A stretch of DNA of 64,000 bases. Source: Propioniferax innocua (GTDB taxonomy: Bacteria > Actinomycetota > Actinomycetes > Propionibacteriales > Propionibacteriaceae). Under the pieces are notes generated by a model that was not told the origin of the DNA, did not search any database, and was given only the letters and a program-made list of their open reading frames with translations. Made by a program: the position numbers and the translations under genes. Below, in pieces: positions 43,905 to 51,672 of this stretch (the first letter of the stretch is position 1; each line of letters opens with the position of its first letter). The stretch is from NCBI RefSeq assembly GCF_006716235.1, contig NZ_VFOR01000001.1:1357690-1421689 (forward strand), in the 5' to 3' direction.

Positions 43905-43984
43905 TATACCGGGACTTGGCTATACCGGGGCTTGGCTATACCGGGACTTGGCTATACCGGGGCTTGGCGAGCCGAGGACTTGGC
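43905..43984. repeat. 16-bp tandem repeat, four clear units plus one degenerate
   Basis: Units of TATACCGGGACTTGGC alternate with TATACCGGGGCTTGGC (43905-43920, 43921-43936, 43937-43952, 43953-43968), followed by a degenerate fifth unit. Unit-by-unit A/G alternation suggests duplication of a 32-bp pair. Confidence 0.85.
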
Positions 43985-44003
43985 GACAAGTGGCGAAACA
44001 ACA

Positions 44004-44040
44004 AAGTCCCGGGACATCCATCAACGATGTCCCGGGACTT
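44004..44040 (-). terminator. Strong terminator of the LGFP-RlpA gene
   Basis: A perfect 15-bp stem (44004-44018 with 44026-44040, AAGTCCCGGGACATC) with a 7-nt loop lies 14 bp past the gene stop. On the minus strand it is followed by a T-containing run (TTGTTGTTT), fitting intrinsic termination. Confidence 0.8.
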
Positions 44041-44053
44041 CACAACATCGGCG

Positions 44054-45475
44054 TCAGAGAACTTCGACCTTCACCTGGGCGACGCCCGCGCTGGGGCTGG
44101 CGATTTGGGAGAACGAGCCGCGCGAGAGGTCGATGCAACGACCCCCGATGTAGGGCCCGCGGTCGTTGATCCGCACCACGACCGACTTGCCATTGGCCTT
44201 GTTGGTGACCCTCACCTTGGTGTTGAACGGAAGCGTCTTGTGGGCCGCTGTCATCGCGCTGAGGTCGAATCGCTCACCGCTGGCGGTCATCTGGCCCTGC
44301 CAGTAGTTCGACGCCTCACAGTGCTCCACGTGGCGCGGCTGCGCATTGGGGTCGCTCACCTTTCCGGTGCCGAAGTCGAAGTGCCGCTGGCCACCTTGGT
44401 AGTTCTGCTGGACATCCCCGCCCACACGGTATTCACCGCTCGTGGGGTAGCGCAGCGGGCCCCTCTCGTAGCCCTGCCGCCCGTAGGCATCAAGAAGCTT
44501 GCCCCGCATGGGATGCGCACCCGAGCCCGGCGACCAATACATCATGCCGCCCTGGAAACGCTGGCCGCAGCCACCGTCACGCAGCCCGCAGAACTCCGGG
44601 CCGGTCGGATACCCGAGAAAACTGCGCTCCCAGCCCAGACGCCCGAATCGACCGTCGATGCGCCCCCACGTGGCATGCGCACCGATCGCGGGGGTCCAGT
44701 AGACGTGTCCACCCTGGAAACGCTGCACACAGCCGCCGTTGGGCAGCCCACAGAACTCCCGGCTGCGCGGAAAGCCGAGCTTGCCGGTCTCCCAGCCAAG
44801 ACGGCCGTAGCCGGCACCGATCGCACCCCAGGTGGCGTGCGCACCGGTCGACGGCGACCAGTACATGATGCCGCCCTGGAAACGCTGGAAGCAGCCGCCG
44901 CGGATGCCGCAGTCCTCATCGCTGGTGGGGTATCCGAGTCGACCGGTCTCCCAGCCGAGACGGCCCCACCCCTGACGGATCTCGCCCCGGACGAACTTCG
45001 CGCCGGTGGCCTGGCTCCAGTAGATACCGCCGTGCTCGAAACTTTGGAAGCAGCCACCCCCACGGATGCCGCAGGCGATGCCCATGGTCGGCTTGCCGAG
45101 CCAACCACGTTCCCCGCCCAGGACACGCCACCGCTGGGCGATCGGATGCTGTTCGCGTCGCTCCACGGTGGGGGTCGGCGACACGCTCTCGGGAGTGGCG
45201 TCCGGCGTGGCGGTGGTCGAACCGCCGCTCTCCAGATCGGCCGATCCGGTCGCCGAGGGCGACGGCTCGTCGACATTGGAGGATGGAGTGGCTCCCGGAA
45301 CCACGGTGCCTTCGGCCCCGGGGGCCGATGAGGGTTCGGCCACACGGGACGTGGACGCGCCCGGCGTCGGCGTCGGTGTCGGCGTCGGTGTCGGCGCGGC
45401 CTGCGCCGACAGCGGCGAGATGACGACGAGGGCGAACGCGGCGATGGTCGCCGCAGCATGGGAGAGCGTGGGCAC
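44054..45475 (-). CDS. Secreted LGFP-repeat protein with RlpA-like double-psi beta-barrel
   Basis: The 473-residue protein has a signal peptide ending near ...SAQA, a Thr-Pro-rich linker (about 27-105), five LGFP-type repeats of about 50 residues (about 110-365; units such as GWGRLGWETGRLGYPTSDE and GCFQRFQGG-MYWSP), and a C-terminal RlpA/DPBB domain (about 380-473) with YWQGQMTASGERFDLSAMTAAHKTLPFNTKVRV and RINDRGPYIGGRCIDLS, the catalytic Asp included. It probably binds the wall through LGFP and cleaves naked glycan strands. The GTG at 45475 follows GGAGG. Confidence 0.9.
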   Translation of the reverse strand: MPTLSHAAATIAAFALVVISPLSAQAAPTPTPTPTPTPGASTSRVAEPSSAPGAEGTVVPGATPSSNVDEPSPSATGSADLESGGSTTATPDATPESVSPTPTVERREQHPIAQRWRVLGGERGWLGKPTMGIACGIRGGGCFQSFEHGGIYWSQATGAKFVRGEIRQGWGRLGWETGRLGYPTSDEDCGIRGGCFQRFQGGIMYWSPSTGAHATWGAIGAGYGRLGWETGKLGFPRSREFCGLPNGGCVQRFQGGHVYWTPAIGAHATWGRIDGRFGRLGWERSFLGYPTGPEFCGLRDGGCGQRFQGGMMYWSPGSGAHPMRGKLLDAYGRQGYERGPLRYPTSGEYRVGGDVQQNYQGGQRHFDFGTGKVSDPNAQPRHVEHCEASNYWQGQMTASGERFDLSAMTAAHKTLPFNTKVRVTNKANGKSVVVRINDRGPYIGGRCIDLSRGSFSQIASPSAGVAQVKVEVL

Positions 45476-45634
45476 GGGGCCTCCGGGTCGAATGGTCAGA
45501 AAGGTCCGACGGATCAGGCCTCGACGGACCGGAAGATGATGACATGCTCATCGCCCGTGACCAAATCGTTGCCTGAACACGCCGCTGCGGTTCTTGCCTT
45601 TCGAAGACCCGCCCATCGAGCTACTGGCCCGCGA

Positions 45635-47269
45635 TCAGGACGCCCCATCCTCCCCGGGCGACTCGCCATCGAGCGGCTGGAGCCGATCGGCCAGATCCTT
45701 GTGGGGGATGAAGACCGTCGCAACGAGGACGATGAACACCGTCGGGATCACCGCGAGGAACACACCATGGAGGGAGTCCGCGACACCCAGCCGAATCGCT
45801 TCAACGATCTGCGGCGGCACGCCCTCCAGCTGGGCGGGGTCCAGGACAGCACCGGCGTTCGACGCCTGCGGGCCCGCCCCTGCGGCGCCCGGCGGCAGGT
45901 GCCGCGCGATGGCGTCGGCCATACGCGTGCTCATCACCGCACCGAAGATCGTGATGCCGAGAGTGGACCCCACGTTGCGGAAGAACTGGGCCGCCGAGGT
46001 GACGACGCCGAGGTCGCGGCGGTCGGCGTCGTTCTGCACGAGCAGGACGAAAACCTGCATCAGCGAGCCGAGCCCCATACCGAACACCATCATGATCCCC
46101 GCAAGCGCCCACGGCCCGGTGGAAGGCGGCATCCAGGCCAGCAACCCGATACCCAGCAACATCACGCACGCCCCCACCAAGGTGAAGATGCGGTACCTGC
46201 CGGTCCGGGCGATCAAGTGCCCCACGACGATGGACATGGTGATCATCAACACCGACTGCGGCATCAGAACCAGCCCGGTGCCACCCGGCGTCAGACCGAT
46301 GACACCCTGGACGAAGACCGGGACGTAGATCATGACGCCGAACATGCCCATCGAGACCGCGAGCGACGCCAGGTTGCCGAGCACGAACGTCCGCGAACGA
46401 AACAGGCGCAAGGGCAGCACGGGCTCGGCGGCCCGCGTCTCATTCATCACGAAGAGCGCGAGAACCACCGCGCCACCTGCGAACAGCCCGATGATCTGCG
46501 GCGAGCCCCACGCCCACGTGGCACCCCCCATGGAGGTGGCGAGGAGCACCATCGTCAGCGCACTCGGCAACAGGATGAAACCGGCCAGATCAAGCCGCGC
46601 CGGAGAGCCATGGTGCGGGACGTGGAGGAAACGCAGGATCGGGACCATCGCGACCAGGCCGATGGGAACGGCCAGGAAGAACAGGTAACGCCAACCCAGC
46701 CAGTCGGTCACGACGCCGCCGACAAGTGGCCCGATCACCGAGCAGACGCCGAACACCGCGCCCATGTAGCCCTGATATTTGCCGCGGTATCGCGCCGGAA
46801 CGATATCGCCCACGATCGTCTGCGCCAGCGGCATGATCGTACCCATGCCCATGCCCTGGATCGCCCGGGCCATCACGAGCAGCCAGAACGAGTCGGCCAG
46901 CCCGCCAACGACAGCGCCAGCCATGAACACCATCAGCCCGGCGATGTAGAAGGGACGTCGGCCGTACATGTCCGAGAGCTTCCCCACCACCGGAACCGTC
47001 GCCGCCGAGGTGAGCATGGCTGCCGTGGCCACCCACGAGTAGTGCTCCATCCCGCCGAGTTCAGCGATGATCAACGGGATCGCGGGCCCCACCATCATCT
47101 GGCTCAATGCGGCGACGAACATGCCCAACAGCAGGCCCAGGAAGATCTTGCGCTCGGCCGGCGTCAGCCCCCGGTCAGGAGCAGGACCATCGGAAGCCAC
47201 GGTCGACGGAACAGGCCGGCTCTCGCCGATGCCCGCCCGCTTCTCCGTGTTCACCTGCTCATCACTCAC
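45635..47269 (-). CDS. DHA2-family (EmrB/QacA) MFS drug exporter
   Basis: The 544-residue protein has 14 predicted transmembrane segments with EmrB/QacA features: MFVAALSQMMVGPAIPLI, GKLSDMYGRRPFYI (motif A), ARAIQGMGMGTIMPLAQTI, and the motif-C-like FGVCSVIGPLVGGVVTDWLGWRYLF. It should be a proton-driven exporter of toxic compounds. The GTG at 47269 (MSDEQVNTEK) is preferred, with ATGGAG upstream; a frame to 47323 would read through the operator. It is divergent from a TetR gene. Confidence 0.92.
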   Translation of the reverse strand: MSDEQVNTEKRAGIGESRPVPSTVASDGPAPDRGLTPAERKIFLGLLLGMFVAALSQMMVGPAIPLIIAELGGMEHYSWVATAAMLTSAATVPVVGKLSDMYGRRPFYIAGLMVFMAGAVVGGLADSFWLLVMARAIQGMGMGTIMPLAQTIVGDIVPARYRGKYQGYMGAVFGVCSVIGPLVGGVVTDWLGWRYLFFLAVPIGLVAMVPILRFLHVPHHGSPARLDLAGFILLPSALTMVLLATSMGGATWAWGSPQIIGLFAGGAVVLALFVMNETRAAEPVLPLRLFRSRTFVLGNLASLAVSMGMFGVMIYVPVFVQGVIGLTPGGTGLVLMPQSVLMITMSIVVGHLIARTGRYRIFTLVGACVMLLGIGLLAWMPPSTGPWALAGIMMVFGMGLGSLMQVFVLLVQNDADRRDLGVVTSAAQFFRNVGSTLGITIFGAVMSTRMADAIARHLPPGAAGAGPQASNAGAVLDPAQLEGVPPQIVEAIRLGVADSLHGVFLAVIPTVFIVLVATVFIPHKDLADRLQPLDGESPGEDGAS

Positions 47270-47291
47270 GGCACTCCATCCTGCACGCAAC

Positions 47292-47306
47292 TTGCACTCT
47301 GTGCAA
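47292..47306. promoter_or_regulatory. TetR operator
   Basis: The perfect inverted repeat TTGCAC-TCT-GTGCAA lies midway in the 76-bp spacer between the exporter and regulator starts. Further TGCA-containing half-sites (TGCACTGCA, 47314-47322) flank it. Confidence 0.7.
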
Positions 47307-47331
47307 ATTTTCATGCACTGCACTTTTCCTT

Positions 47332-47345
47332 TAGAATGCGGGATC
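47332..47345 (+). promoter_or_regulatory. Promoter -10 of the tetR gene
   Basis: TAGAAT at 47332-47337 lies 8 bp before the GTG at 47346. A transcript beginning near 47344 would be leaderless. Confidence 0.5.
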
Positions 47346-47969
47346 GTGACCGGGCTGAGGGAACGAAAGAAGATCGAATGTCGTCTCGCGATTCAGCGAG
47401 CGGCCTTGGAGCTGGCGGTGGAACATGACGGGATGCATGACGTCCCGGTCGAGGCCATCGCCGAACATGCGGGCATATCCCCGCGCACCTTCTTCAACTA
47501 CTTCCCCACCAAGGAATCGGCGATCTTCAATGCCTACATCGGACGCGCCGACGATCTGGTGCAGGCGATCACCGAATGGCCCGCCGATGATCCGATCGGC
47601 GATGACCCCGGCCGCATCATCGCCGAAGTGCTGCTGCAAAGCGTCCTCACCCTCGACGCCGAGACCAACCGCCTACTGCACATCACCCTGGGAAAGAACC
47701 CTGATCTGCTGGGGCTGTCCACCGGCAACATACTGGCCACCAATCGACTTCTGGCACAGGCCGCGGCCGACCGCATCGGCGCCACCGACATCCCGACGCG
47801 CCGACGCCTCGGCCAACTCACTGCCGCCCTTTCCGCCGTGATCCGCATGACGATGGGCTTCCACAGTCACCACGGCCTGCCGACCGACGATCTCGACTCA
47901 GCCCTGCGCGAGGCGACCGATGCCGTCCTCGTCGGGCTCGGAACCCGGCCGGGTCAGAAGCCGGACTGA
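47346..47969 (+). CDS. TetR-family transcriptional regulator
   Basis: The 207-residue repressor has an N-terminal helix-turn-helix (VPVEAIAEHAGISPRTFFNYFPTKESAIFNAYIG) and a helical ligand domain. The facing DHA2 exporter and the symmetrical operator between them indicate it represses that exporter until a substrate binds. The GTG at 47346 appears to be used without a leader; upstream in-frame residues would pass through the operator. Its 3' end overlaps the convergent aminotransferase gene by 16 bp. Confidence 0.93.
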   Translation: MTGLRERKKIECRLAIQRAALELAVEHDGMHDVPVEAIAEHAGISPRTFFNYFPTKESAIFNAYIGRADDLVQAITEWPADDPIGDDPGRIIAEVLLQSVLTLDAETNRLLHITLGKNPDLLGLSTGNILATNRLLAQAAADRIGATDIPTRRRLGQLTAALSAVIRMTMGFHSHHGLPTDDLDSALREATDAVLVGLGTRPGQKPD

Positions 47970-49129
47970 AACTCCTCGATCCGGTCCAGCGCACGCCCCA
48001 CGGCCTCGGCCCCGGCTGCCAGCGAGATCCGAATGAAACGATGCCCCTCCACATCGTCGAAGTCGATGCCGGGCGTCACAGCGACCCGCTGCTCATCGAG
48101 CAAGGCCGCACACCACGCGCGGGTGTCGGCATGTGGCCCCAGCGGCGGCTCGGCCCAGAAGTAGAAGGCCCCGTCGGCGGGCGCCACCGACGACCACCCC
48201 AACCTGCCCAGGCGGCTCAGCACCACATCGCGAGCCTCGGCGAAGGCCCGCACGGCGGCGTCCGCCTCAGCGAGGGATTCATCGGTGAAGGCAGCCAACG
48301 CGGCTTCCTGTGCCGTGGTCGGCGCACACAGGGCGAGGTTGCTGGTGAGCCCATGCACCGAGGGGCGCAGATCCGGCGGCACGAGCGCCCAGCCCAGACG
48401 CCATCCCGTCATCCCGAACAGCTTCGAGAACGATGAGACCACCACCGCATCACGGTTGTATGTCCAGGCACAGTCGCCGAAGCGGCCGTCGAACGTGATC
48501 CCGTGATAGATCTCATCGCTGATCAGACGCACACCGGCCTCCTGGCACCACTGCGCGATCGCCGCGAACTCCTCAGTGGTGTACATGGTGCCGGTGGGAT
48601 TCGCAGGGGACGCCACCAGGAGCCCGGCCAGCGGGGCATCGGCGTGCGTGGCCCTGATGGCGTCGAGAGACGGCTGGAAACGCTCCCGCGGGCCGCAAGG
48701 GATCTCCACGACCTCACAGCCGACGGCGGTCAGCATGTTCCGATAGGCCGGGTAGCCGGGGCGAGCCAACGCCACCCGGTCACCGGGATCGAAGGCCGCG
48801 AGGAAGCATGTCGTCAAAGCCCCTGAAGCCCCGGTGTGGATGGTCACATCGACCGGGGACACCTGCAGGTCATAACGCCGCTGGTAGTGCTCGACCAGGC
48901 CGGCTCGCAGCGCCGGGGATCCGAGCGTCGCCCCATATCCCAGATCGGTGCCATCGGATTGCATTTCAGCGGCGCGACGCCGCACCGGCGTCGGTGCCCC
49001 CTGAGCCGGTTCACCGACACAGAGCGAGATCACCTCGATGCCCTGATGCCGCAGTTCCGCCACCTGGTCGAGGATGTGCATCACCTCGAAGCCCGGCAGG
49101 CGCCCCCGAGAACTGACCTTGGGCGACAT
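47954..49129 (-). CDS. Fold-type I pyridoxal phosphate aminotransferase
   Basis: The 391-residue enzyme belongs to aminotransferase class I/II: ISLCVGEPAQGAPTPV, TGASGALTTCFLAAFDPGDRV, ASPANPTGTMY (Asn), ISDEIYHGITF (Asp and Tyr), the Schiff-base Lys in SSFSKLFGMTGWRLGW, and the C-terminal FIRISLA with the carboxylate-binding Arg. It most resembles aspartate/valine-pyruvate-like aminotransferases; the amino donor is uncertain. The ATG at 49129 overlaps the stop of the upstream gene (TGATG), so the two are translationally coupled. Confidence 0.92.
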   Translation of the reverse strand: MSPKVSSRGRLPGFEVMHILDQVAELRHQGIEVISLCVGEPAQGAPTPVRRRAAEMQSDGTDLGYGATLGSPALRAGLVEHYQRRYDLQVSPVDVTIHTGASGALTTCFLAAFDPGDRVALARPGYPAYRNMLTAVGCEVVEIPCGPRERFQPSLDAIRATHADAPLAGLLVASPANPTGTMYTTEEFAAIAQWCQEAGVRLISDEIYHGITFDGRFGDCAWTYNRDAVVVSSFSKLFGMTGWRLGWALVPPDLRPSVHGLTSNLALCAPTTAQEAALAAFTDESLAEADAAVRAFAEARDVVLSRLGRLGWSSVAPADGAFYFWAEPPLGPHADTRAWCAALLDEQRVAVTPGIDFDDVEGHRFIRISLAAGAEAVGRALDRIEEFQSGF

Positions 49130-49572
49130 CAGCCCGTGACCGCCGACGATTCGCGGAGCATCGAACGCCACGGACGGTGCAGCGAGTGGCGACGCCCTGT
49201 GATGTGGGTGACGTCGATGGCGACCAGGTGCGGCTTGTCGGAATCGAGCCACGGCCGCAGACCGGCCTGTTCGGCGCGTCCCGCATGCGATTCGGGAAGC
49301 TCGACCGCCAGACCGCGCACCACGACGCTGATGGCGGTCTCTGCCTCGAAGGCGTCCACCTCGAATGCCGCGGTTGCGTCGGACATGACCCCGGCGAACT
49401 TGCTGCCCTGCGCGGTGCGGAACAACAGTTGGCCGTCATCGACGCAGTAGTTGATCGGCACGATGTCGGCGCCACCATCAAGAACATAGGCGAGCCGCCC
49501 GAACTCATGCTGTTCCAGGAATGCCCAGCACTCGGCAGTACTCAGTTCGGCCACGATGCCCTCCTCGCTCAT
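49129..49572 (-). CDS. Pyridoxamine 5'-phosphate oxidase-fold protein
   Basis: The 147-residue protein has the split-barrel flavin-binding fold of NimA/PPOX-like proteins: LSTAECWAFLEQHEFGRLAYVLDGGADIVPINYCVDDGQLLFRTAQGSKF, then an ending that includes HLVAIDVTHITGRRHSL. It may bind FMN or F420 and act in redox detoxification. It is coupled to the aminotransferase gene by a TGATG overlap. The ATG at 49572 is chosen because family members start at this MS-E-E-L segment. Confidence 0.87.
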   Translation of the reverse strand: MSEEGIVAELSTAECWAFLEQHEFGRLAYVLDGGADIVPINYCVDDGQLLFRTAQGSKFAGVMSDATAAFEVDAFEAETAISVVVRGLAVELPESHAGRAEQAGLRPWLDSDKPHLVAIDVTHITGRRHSLHRPWRSMLRESSAVTG

Positions 49573-49796
49573 ATCGCTCGGGGCGGGCCAGACGCCCCGA
49601 TGCGCCTTCCGACGGCCACCCCGTCGGATCAACCATCCTACTCCCGACGCTCCCCCGCTCAACGCCACACGGTGATCGCGTCGTCATCTGGTCACGGAGA
49701 CGCCTACCATGGGGAGGCCCCACTGACGCCGCGATGACCACGTGGCCATCACGTCCGTGGGCCGGATCGCAGGGAACAAGTACGGGGAGGATCCAC

Positions 49797-51665
49797 ATGC
49801 GTGCAGCGCTGCCGGGCGTGATCGCTGTGGCGATGCTGTTGACGGCATGCGCCAAGACCGAGCCCGAGGTCCCTCCTGTCGAACCAGCGGCGGAGGCTCT
49901 CGCCGATGCCCTGACCACCGGCGACTTCAGCCGCGTCAGGACCACCGGCGACGCCGCCGGGGACGCCGCCGAGATCCTCGAGGGGATGCATGGACTGCAC
50001 CCCGAGGTGACGGTGGCGGACGTCCAACCGTATGAGACGTCGGCAACGGTCTCCCTCGACACCACGTGGCAGTTCTCCTCGCCGTGGAAGTACCGCACCC
50101 AGGCCACGCTGCAGCTCATCGACAACGAGTGGCGCGTCCTGTGGGATCCCAAGATCATCAACTCCTCCCTCGACGCCGAATCACGACTCGAGCGCACCTC
50201 CACCGACGCCACCCGGGGCAACATCCTCGGCACTGACGGCTACGGCCTCACCGTCACCGGACCGGCCCATTTCGTGGGCCTGAACACCGGCGATCCGAGC
50301 ATCGATGTCAACGCTTCGGCCCGGCAGCTCGCCGAGCTGATGTCGGTGAATCCGGAGGAGTTCACCAAGGAGGCGAACGAGCGCAAGGGCGAGACCGTCA
50401 TGCTCGGCACCGCCCGTGGTGACGCCCTGCCGCCCGAACTCGCGGAGATGCCCGGTGTGGTGTCCGATCCGGTGAACCTTCCGGTGGCCCCCGCGAACGG
50501 ATCAACCCAGGCACTCGCCGGTCGCCTCGGCACGGCGACGCCCGACGAGGCGATGACGTCCTCGGGCAATGTCACCCCCGGCTCGGTGGTCGGCCGCTCG
50601 GGGCTGGAACGTGCCCGCGATGCCCATCTGCGCGGCCAGGGATCGACGCAGGTGTACCTCGTGCCCCGTACTCAAGCGGTCGGGCACGTGGATCCCGACA
50701 ACAACGACCTGCTCGCCGATTACCCCGAGGCAGCAGGCCAGGACGTCCAGACCACCATCGACGGGAACATCCAAAAGGCCGTCGACAACGTCCTCACCGA
50801 GTTCGATCGCCCCACCTCGGTGGTCGCCGTCCGGCCCGGAACCGGCGAGATCCTCGCCGTCGGCGACAGCGAGGGCCCCGCGCGGGCGAACGGCGACTCA
50901 CTCACCGAACCGTTCTCCCCCGAGGCCGCCGGTTCCCCCATCAGCGCACTGGCTCTCATCCGCAAGGGCGTCGACATGGAGGCGGAGGTCGAGTGCAAGG
51001 ACGAGTTCAATGCCGAAGGCCGCACGATCGAAGAATCCGATCTCTCCCAATCCGCCAGTCAGACGACCCTCAAGCAGGCCATGGCCTACGGGTGCAACAC
51101 TGCGGCCGCCTCACAGTTCGGCCGTGTCGACGGAGCGGCCATCAATGACGCTGCGGCCAGCCTTGGCGTCGGGGTCGACCACGACCTCGGTGTGCCCACC
51201 GACTTCGGCGATGTGGAGGTCGGACAAAGCGGAGGCGACGTCGCCGAAGCCCTCGCCGGACGCGGTGGACAGCTCCGTGTCACCCCACTGGGGATGGCAT
51301 CGATGGCGGCGTCGATCAAAAGCGGACACATCATCGTGCCCTGGACGTTGGGGGACGCCAAGCCCACCCCAGACGGACAGCCTCCGCTGACCCCTCACGA
51401 ATCCGAGCTTCTCCGTGAGTTGATGGAGGCCGGCGCCTCAGGTGCGGCGTCGGGAATCTCCGGTGCCGATGGCGCCCTCGTCGGCTTCGACGGCGAGCGC
51501 GCATGGGCCGTCGGCTACAACGAGGACGTCGCCTTCGCCGTGGTGACCCGCACCGACACCGCGTCGAGCCAGATGGCCCGCACCGCTGCGAACCAGATCA
51601 CCCAGGCCGCCCAAGACGACGACGGGTCGTCCACCAGCGGAGAAACCGGAAGCTCCGGCAACTGA
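49797..51665 (+). CDS. PBP-like lipoprotein with degenerate transpeptidase domain
   Basis: The 622-residue protein is a lipoprotein (LLTAC, lipidated Cys at residue 18) laid out like a class B penicillin-binding protein: an NTF2-like/MecA-N region (about 28-125), a PBP-dimer region (about 130-310) and a transpeptidase-like domain (about 335-600) with GTGEILAVGD. However, SxxK is missing where FSPEAAGSPIS (373-383) stands, SxN is GCN (near 432) and no KTG is seen. It therefore cannot be an ordinary transpeptidase. The ATG at 49797 follows GGGGAGG. It is 7 bp upstream of a lactate-permease-like gene. Confidence 0.85.
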   Translation: MRAALPGVIAVAMLLTACAKTEPEVPPVEPAAEALADALTTGDFSRVRTTGDAAGDAAEILEGMHGLHPEVTVADVQPYETSATVSLDTTWQFSSPWKYRTQATLQLIDNEWRVLWDPKIINSSLDAESRLERTSTDATRGNILGTDGYGLTVTGPAHFVGLNTGDPSIDVNASARQLAELMSVNPEEFTKEANERKGETVMLGTARGDALPPELAEMPGVVSDPVNLPVAPANGSTQALAGRLGTATPDEAMTSSGNVTPGSVVGRSGLERARDAHLRGQGSTQVYLVPRTQAVGHVDPDNNDLLADYPEAAGQDVQTTIDGNIQKAVDNVLTEFDRPTSVVAVRPGTGEILAVGDSEGPARANGDSLTEPFSPEAAGSPISALALIRKGVDMEAEVECKDEFNAEGRTIEESDLSQSASQTTLKQAMAYGCNTAAASQFGRVDGAAINDAAASLGVGVDHDLGVPTDFGDVEVGQSGGDVAEALAGRGGQLRVTPLGMASMAASIKSGHIIVPWTLGDAKPTPDGQPPLTPHESELLRELMEAGASGAASGISGADGALVGFDGERAWAVGYNEDVAFAVVTRTDTASSQMARTAANQITQAAQDDDGSSTSGETGSSGN

Positions 51666-51672
51666 CGCGCGT

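Noticed and set aside
43905..43984. Possible CRISPR array
   Set aside because: The 16-bp units are directly adjacent without unique spacers, and no cas gene is present.
43883..45331. Long plus-strand open frame opposite the LGFP-RlpA gene
   Set aside because: It is the complement of a gene with a signal peptide, repeats and an RlpA domain; its translation is low-complexity and starts inside the 16-bp tandem repeats.
45458..47428. 656-codon plus-strand open frame over the DHA2 exporter
   Set aside because: It is antisense to a clear 14-segment transporter and crosses the TetR operator; a shadow frame.
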